Of a stretch of 15,874 bases of DNA, positions 12,594 through 15,874 are shown piece after piece; the stretch's first letter is position 1, and the number at the start of each line of letters is the position of its first letter. A model generated the notes under the pieces. The model saw only the letters and a program-made list of their open reading frames with translations, had not been told where the DNA came from and searched no databases. Position numbers and translations under genes: made by a program. This DNA comes from Oscillospiraceae bacterium (GTDB lineage: Bacteria > Bacillota_A > Clostridia > Oscillospirales > Oscillospiraceae): assembly GCA_902795095.1 (NCBI GenBank), contig CADBKB010000034.1:1-15874 (forward strand). The letters are read 5' to 3'.

Positions 12594-14896
12594 TCAGTAT
12601 TCGATGGCGGGCGTCCAGTAGTGGTTGCCGTAGATGTCGGTCAGCCGCCAGCAGACAGAGCAGCGGTCGAAACCGCTGAGCTTCATGTTGGCAATGACAG
12701 GTTCCTTCGAGCCCACGGTGAAGGGCTCGCCCAGGGTATAGGTGGCGTCGAACGCTTCGTCGTAGGTGTAGTAGTCGCACAGGAGCTGGATGGTATCGCC
12801 CTCGTTGAGGGGAATGGCGCCCTTTGCCTGGGCGTCGGTCTCGCCCTCGTTGTAGAACGGATCGGCGCCGGTGATGGCTCCGTCGGGATGCTCGGCGTCA
12901 AATACCACCCGCAGATCCACCAGGTCGCCGTTGAGCTGCGCGGGGATGCGTCCCACGGTGGTCCAGGTGCCGTCGTCATTTTCGACGTCGGACTCCAGAT
13001 AGTAGGCGCAGGCATGGCCGTCCACGGTCAGCCAGGTGCCGTCGAACTCCAGCAGCAGCTCGCCGTTATCGGTCCAATCGAAGGTGTTGTCGCGGCCCAG
13101 GTCGATGAAGCCTTCGCCGTCGTCCGTGAAGACGTTGAGCTCCACGGTCTGGATGAGCTTCCACTCTTCGTCGGACAGAGCCAGGACCTTCGTGCCGTTG
13201 CGGTCCGTCACGGTGATATGGCTGGGATCGATGTGGTGATCCGCCACGTATTGGGCGCTTTCTTCCACAACGTCCTTGTCCATCCAGCTGAGCTCCTGGG
13301 GCATGCTGCGGCCGCCGAAGGCGCCGAGCAGCTGGAGGATCGTCGAGGCGTCCAGGCCGCCGTACCCACCGGAGCTGCCGGAACTGCCGCCGGAGGAACC
13401 GAAGAGGGAGGGGACGGGGGAGGCGCCGCCGCCCAGCACTGCGGATGCAGTCGGTGTATTCATCCGACAGGCCCAGGTCCTGATACACAGCGACCGCGCT
13501 GTTGACGGACTGCAGGCTCTCATAGGGGAAGAAGATGCTCACGCCGTAGGCGCGGGAGATGTTCGAGCCGTTGTACTTGACGCAGCTCTTGAGGGCGTCT
13601 GCCAGGGCCTTGGACTCATTGGTGCCGATGCGGTTGGCGAAGTCCACCAGGTCGATCTGGTTGATCCGGCTGCGCACGGAGAACTGGCGCACGTTGGCTC
13701 TCGCGTCGGAAACCTGCTGATAGTTGTCGCTCTTGAGCAGGGTGTGGGTGGAGGTGGCGAAGTCCTTGAAGCTCTGGGGCACGGTGCCGGAGAGCTCGGC
13801 CAGGTCGATGAGCGACAGGGTCACCTGGGCGCCGGAGGAGGCGCGGGTGCTGACGCCCACGAAGTCGTCCACGATGGTCTTGCCCAGCTCCACCATGGGG
13901 GTGGAGGTGTTCTTGGAGATCTTGGTCAGCCAGTTGGTGTAGTACCAGCCGGTGCCGGGCTCGGTTTCCTCGGAGGCCACCAGATAGTCGGCGTACTCGT
14001 TGCAAACCAGCGCGGTCTCCAGAGTGGCCATCAGGCATGCGTCGAAGCCGATCCACTCGAACACGCAGCCGGCGTTCTTCAGGGCGGAGTTGAGCTTCGT
14101 TAGGTCCATGGAAGCGGCATTGCGGGCTTTTTCGTCATAGCCGTAGCCGGTGACGGAGCCTCCACCGTGATCCCAGAGGATCAGGGCGTTGCGGTCTGGT
14201 GGGGTCGGTCATGGCCTTGCTGCCGAAGTCCTCCTCCAGGCGGTAGAGCTTGCCGTTGTCGATCTGATAGATCTGGTTGACGGCGTTGGACACGACATTG
14301 TTCTTCCACTGCTTGCAGCCGCCGGTGCAGATGATCAGATTGACCTTATCGGACATGGAGGCGTTGAGCATTTCCTTCATGTCGGCAGTGCCCATGGAAT
14401 GCTTGGATTCCAGGTCGGTGCCACACATATAGACCATGATGGTCGCGGTGTCCTTTCCGCCGCCCTTGAGCACCACGCGCTTGTCGCGGGCGGAGGAGGC
14501 GACGGTGGTCACCACGGGCTCCTCCTGGGCGGGCTCGGGCGCCACATAGGTTTCCTCGGTCATGAAGGAGTTGGCTTCCTCGGGCTGGGTCTCCTGGATG
14601 GTGACGGTCTGGCCCGTGGGCTCGGTGGAGCCCGCCATGCCGCCGGCGCCGGAGCTGGAGCAGGTGCGCAGCAGAAGGAAGGCCACGACGACCAGCAAGA
14701 GCAGCGGAAGCAGACTGCCGGAGCGCCGGGTCACGCCCTCGCGCTTATGCTGCTGGGGCTGCTGCTGGCCGGCGCCGGGACGGTGGTCCTGGCCGCCGAC
14801 GGGGCCGCCGGCAGCGACCTGTTCGCCCTTGCCGACGTTCGCAGTGCCGCCGGCGACTTTTTTATCTCGTGAATGCGGTCTTTGATTCGGATCCAT
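12594..14896 (-). pseudogene. Clostripain-family (peptidase C11) membrane-anchored cysteine protease, disrupted by two frame lesions
   Basis: Three consecutive minus-strand frames together spell one clostripain-related protease. Part 1 (14896 to about 14198): a Gly/Gln-rich cytoplasmic start, membrane helix about 61-76, an acidic linker, then the catalytic domain start TATIMVYMCGTDLESK. Part 2 (about 14196 to 13440): ALILWDHGGGS with the catalytic-type His, IGFDACLMA with the catalytic-type Cys, and SEETEPGTGWYYTNWL. Part 3 (about 13439 to 12594): a Gly/Ser-rich linker and the usual C-terminal beta-rich domain ending WTPAIEY. Between parts 1 and 2 the frame changes by +1 and about 15 residues expected by family memory (after MTDPT, before DRNALILW) are missing; part 1 then reads into a stop. 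Between parts 2 and 3 there is a second +1 change after DEYTDCIRS. GAGGGGG precedes the ATG. Probably a recent pseudogene, or an assembly artefact. Confidence 0.85.
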
Positions 14897-14938
14897 TGTT
14901 GTACCCCCTCGAAATAATGGGTGTGTTCTTACAGTATA

Positions 14939-14967
14939 TATATAAACAATATTTACAAAAAAATCAA
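14939..14967 (-). promoter_or_regulatory. Possible AT-rich promoter for the clostripain-like gene
   Basis: The region 14925-14967 is strikingly AT-rich. On the minus strand TTGATT (14962-14967) with a 17-base spacer to TATATA (14939-14944) is the best pair; TATACT (14933-14938) is another -10 choice without a well-spaced -35. The stretch also directly follows the end of the acetyltransferase gene, whose T-run could aid termination. Confidence 0.35.
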
Positions 14968-14984
14968 GCGGAATTGTCGAATGC

Positions 14985-15464
14985 TTACAGGCTGTGGTAG
15001 TAGGGGATGATGTTCTCGTAATGTCCGTCCTTCATGCGGAAACAGCCGGGGATCGTGCCGAGCCGCACGAAACCCAGGCGCTCATACAGATGCTGCGCGT
15101 GATCATTGGACTCCACCACGGCGTTGAACTGCATGACCCGGAAGCCGAATTCCTTCGCCTTGACGAGGGAATCCCGCACGAGCGCCTCGCCTATGTGCGC
15201 TCCCCGTCGGTCGCGGGACACGGCGTAGCTGGCGTTGGCGATCGTTCCGAGCCTGCCGATGTTGTTGGGGTGCAGGATATAGAGCCCCGCGACCTCGCCG
15301 CCGATGTCAGCCACGCCGTTATAGGTCTGCTCACCGAAGAAGGCTGCGCCGGTATCCGGGTCCAGGAATTCCTCCTGGGGAAAGGCGACCCCGTCCTCGA
15401 CGACCTGATTCCAGATGCGGATCATGGCTTGAATGTCTTTGACGCTGTACTGTCTGATTGTCAT
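14985..15464 (-). CDS. GNAT family N-acetyltransferase
   Basis: Cytoplasmic enzyme expected to move an acetyl group from acetyl-CoA to an amine. The 159-residue length is that of a single GNAT domain. Motif A, the acetyl-CoA pyrophosphate loop, is R86-R87-G88-A-H-I91-G92, followed by the helix EALVRDSLVKAKEFG; motif B is the strand VMQFNAVVESNDHAQHLYERLGF, the standard phrase of ribosomal-protein and small-molecule acetylases. The substrate cannot be told. GGAGGG (15471-15476) is six bases before the ATG, and a TTGCAG-17-TATAAT promoter lies just upstream, making this a single-gene unit. Confidence 0.92.
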   Translation of the reverse strand: MTIRQYSVKDIQAMIRIWNQVVEDGVAFPQEEFLDPDTGAAFFGEQTYNGVADIGGEVAGLYILHPNNIGRLGTIANASYAVSRDRRGAHIGEALVRDSLVKAKEFGFRVMQFNAVVESNDHAQHLYERLGFVRLGTIPGCFRMKDGHYENIIPYYHSL

Positions 15465-15493
15465 GGCGAACCCTCCGGGTTTGGATTGATCCC

Positions 15494-15522
15494 ATTATAG
15501 CCGGGTGCGGCCGGAACTGCAA
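15494..15522 (-). promoter_or_regulatory. Candidate sigma-A promoter for the acetyltransferase gene
   Basis: On the minus strand TTGCAG (15517-15522), 17-base spacer and a perfect TATAAT (15494-15499), 30 bases ahead of the start codon. Confidence 0.6.
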
Positions 15523-15543
15523 GAGGCTGTGTGAGATCGGAAA

Positions 15544-15600
15544 GGAGAAGAAGGGATTTGGTGTATTTTTGCTGCGCAAAAATGGAATGTTGCGTCGGCC
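15544..15600 (-). repeat. Direct repeat copy A, beginning with a tRNA-Ser 3'-end sequence
   Basis: The first 17 bases (15544-15560) are identical to the 3' end of the tRNA-Ser gene at the window edge, in the same orientation. A hairpin ATTTTTGC-TGC-GCAAAAAT (15565-15583) and the tail GGAATGTTGCG follow. It matches copy B over 55 bases with three mismatches. Confidence 0.85.
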
Positions 15601-15679
15601 GATCTGCCGAAGTCCGAGTGACTGGGCAGAAGCAGACTTGATACATTCTTCGCTTCCAACCCGATTGCGGAACGAAACA

Positions 15680-15734
15680 GAGAAGAAGGGATTTGTTGCA
15701 TTTTTGCTGCGCAAAAATGGAATGTTGCGCCGGC
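15680..15734 (-). repeat. Direct repeat copy B, beginning with a tRNA-Ser 3'-end sequence
   Basis: Lies 135 bases after copy A. It begins with 16 bases identical to the tRNA-Ser 3' end (15680-15695), then the same 8-bp hairpin (15700-15718) and tail. Two further hairpins follow directly: GCGCCGGC/GCCGGCGC (15727-15748) and CCGATCTGCC/GGCAGATCGG (15749-15771). Confidence 0.85.
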
Positions 15735-15771
15735 GGGGACGCCGGCGCCCGATCTGCCACCGGCAGATCGG
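15727..15771. repeat. Two adjacent GC-rich hairpins after repeat B
   Basis: An 8-bp stem with a six-base loop and a perfect 10-bp stem with a three-base loop stand side by side. Neither is followed by a T-run, so they are not simple terminators. Copy A keeps only a partial version (CCGATCTGCC at 15599-15608). Confidence 0.75.
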
Positions 15772-15780
15772 ATTTAATCT

Positions 15781-15861
15781 TTCAAATCCCGTCTTCTTCT
15801 CCGCCAGAAAAAAGACCGCCCGAAGGCGGTCTTTTTTCTGGCGGAGAAGAAGGGATTTGAA
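15781..15861. repeat. Long inverted repeat including an inverted copy of the tRNA-Ser 3' end
   Basis: The left arm (15781-15820) and right arm (15825-15861) are complementary over their length except for three extra bases near 15791-15793. The outer part of the right arm is the T-arm and acceptor end of the tRNA-Ser gene; the left arm carries the same sequence in the opposite orientation, including a CCA. Confidence 0.85.
15801..15844. terminator. Strong terminator downstream of tRNA-Ser
   Basis: A perfect 20-bp stem (15801-15820 with 15825-15844) and CGAA loop. Its core is a GC-rich 8-bp stem flanked by a six-A and a six-T run, so RNA from the leftward tRNA gene should end near 15808, before the inverted tRNA-end copy is transcribed. 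Confidence 0.85.
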
Positions 15862-15874
15862 CCCTTGCGCGCTT
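15839..15874 (-). tRNA. tRNA-Ser, 3' part (rest outside window)
   Basis: Read on the minus strand: the end of a long variable arm, a T-arm with stem AAGGG/CCCTT and loop TTCAAAT, the 3' acceptor strand CTTCTCC, discriminator G and an encoded CCA (15839-15841). The GGAGAAG-type acceptor with discriminator G and a GC-rich arm just before the T-stem fits serine tRNAs. The anticodon is not in the window, so the isoacceptor is unknown. Confidence 0.85.

Noticed and set aside
12540..13505. Long plus-strand open frame opposite the protease 3' part
   Set aside because: Antisense to conserved protease sequence; Val/Gly-rich shadow translation.
13435..14212. Programmed ribosomal frameshifting in the protease gene
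   Set aside because: No slippery heptamer or rare-codon/stop context at either site, and residues appear to be missing at the first junction; deletion or assembly error is simpler.
15544..15734. CRISPR-like array
   Set aside because: Only two copies of the 55-base unit, too long and palindromic, starting with tRNA sequence, and no cas genes nearby.
15500..15760. Short minus-strand frames in the repeat region (about 70-130 codons)
   Set aside because: They are translations of the duplicated hairpin unit with no start signals, and the two copies conserve structure rather than codons.

Overview
The window looks like a chromosomal segment of a GC-rich Clostridia-type Firmicute, plausibly Oscillospiraceae or a relative. 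This rests on gene content and on strong AGGAGG-type ribosome binding sites, not on a marker gene: an FtsW/RodA-PBP pair, type III pantothenate kinase, PlsY, DegV, a clostripain-like protease and a signal-less amidase with an SH3 domain. Almost everything is housekeeping or cell-envelope related. No phage, IS element, CRISPR array or defence gene was seen.

Layout. (1) 1-2331, rightward: the 3' part of an FtsW/RodA/SpoVE glycosyltransferase and a class B penicillin-binding protein, ended by a strong bidirectional terminator (2333-2368). (2) 2367-3175, leftward: three tightly coupled small genes of unknown function, the last encoding a membrane protein. (3) 3180-5726, rightward: a probable operon of a YfcE-type phosphodiesterase, coaX and a diaminopimelate-decarboxylase-like protein that has lost its PLP lysine and other catalytic motifs. 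A 58-residue membrane protein gene (5716-5892) converges on it. (4) 5975-8296, rightward: promoter, DegV, PlsY, a DEDDh exonuclease and a terminator. (5) 8313-9537: a small Cys-rich lipoprotein converging with an amidase-SH3 gene. (6) 9612-10682, rightward: a second DEDDh exonuclease with a C-terminal zinc-ribbon-like segment and a terminator. (7) 10686-12549, leftward: two tandem paralogous lipoproteins that also carry membrane helices, with a candidate promoter. (8) 12554-14967, leftward: a clostripain-family (C11) membrane-anchored protease gene broken by two frame lesions. (9) 14985-15522, leftward: a GNAT acetyltransferase. (10) 15500-15874: a gene-free, repeat-rich stretch next to the 3' end of a leftward tRNA-Ser gene. 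It holds two 55-57 bp direct repeats, each starting with a copy of the tRNA 3' end, and a long inverted repeat that also carries that sequence.

Several units share an envelope theme: septal or elongation peptidoglycan synthesis (FtsW/PBP), phospholipid synthesis (PlsY; DegV as a fatty-acid-binding protein), peptidoglycan cleavage (amidase) and several lipoproteins and membrane proteins. The points most worth a second look are the catalytically degraded LysA-like protein in the coaX operon, the tRNA-Ser 3'-end-derived repeats, the tandem lipoprotein/membrane paralogues, the three-gene small-protein cassette and the decayed protease. Family assignments come from recognised motifs and remembered family features; no search was run.
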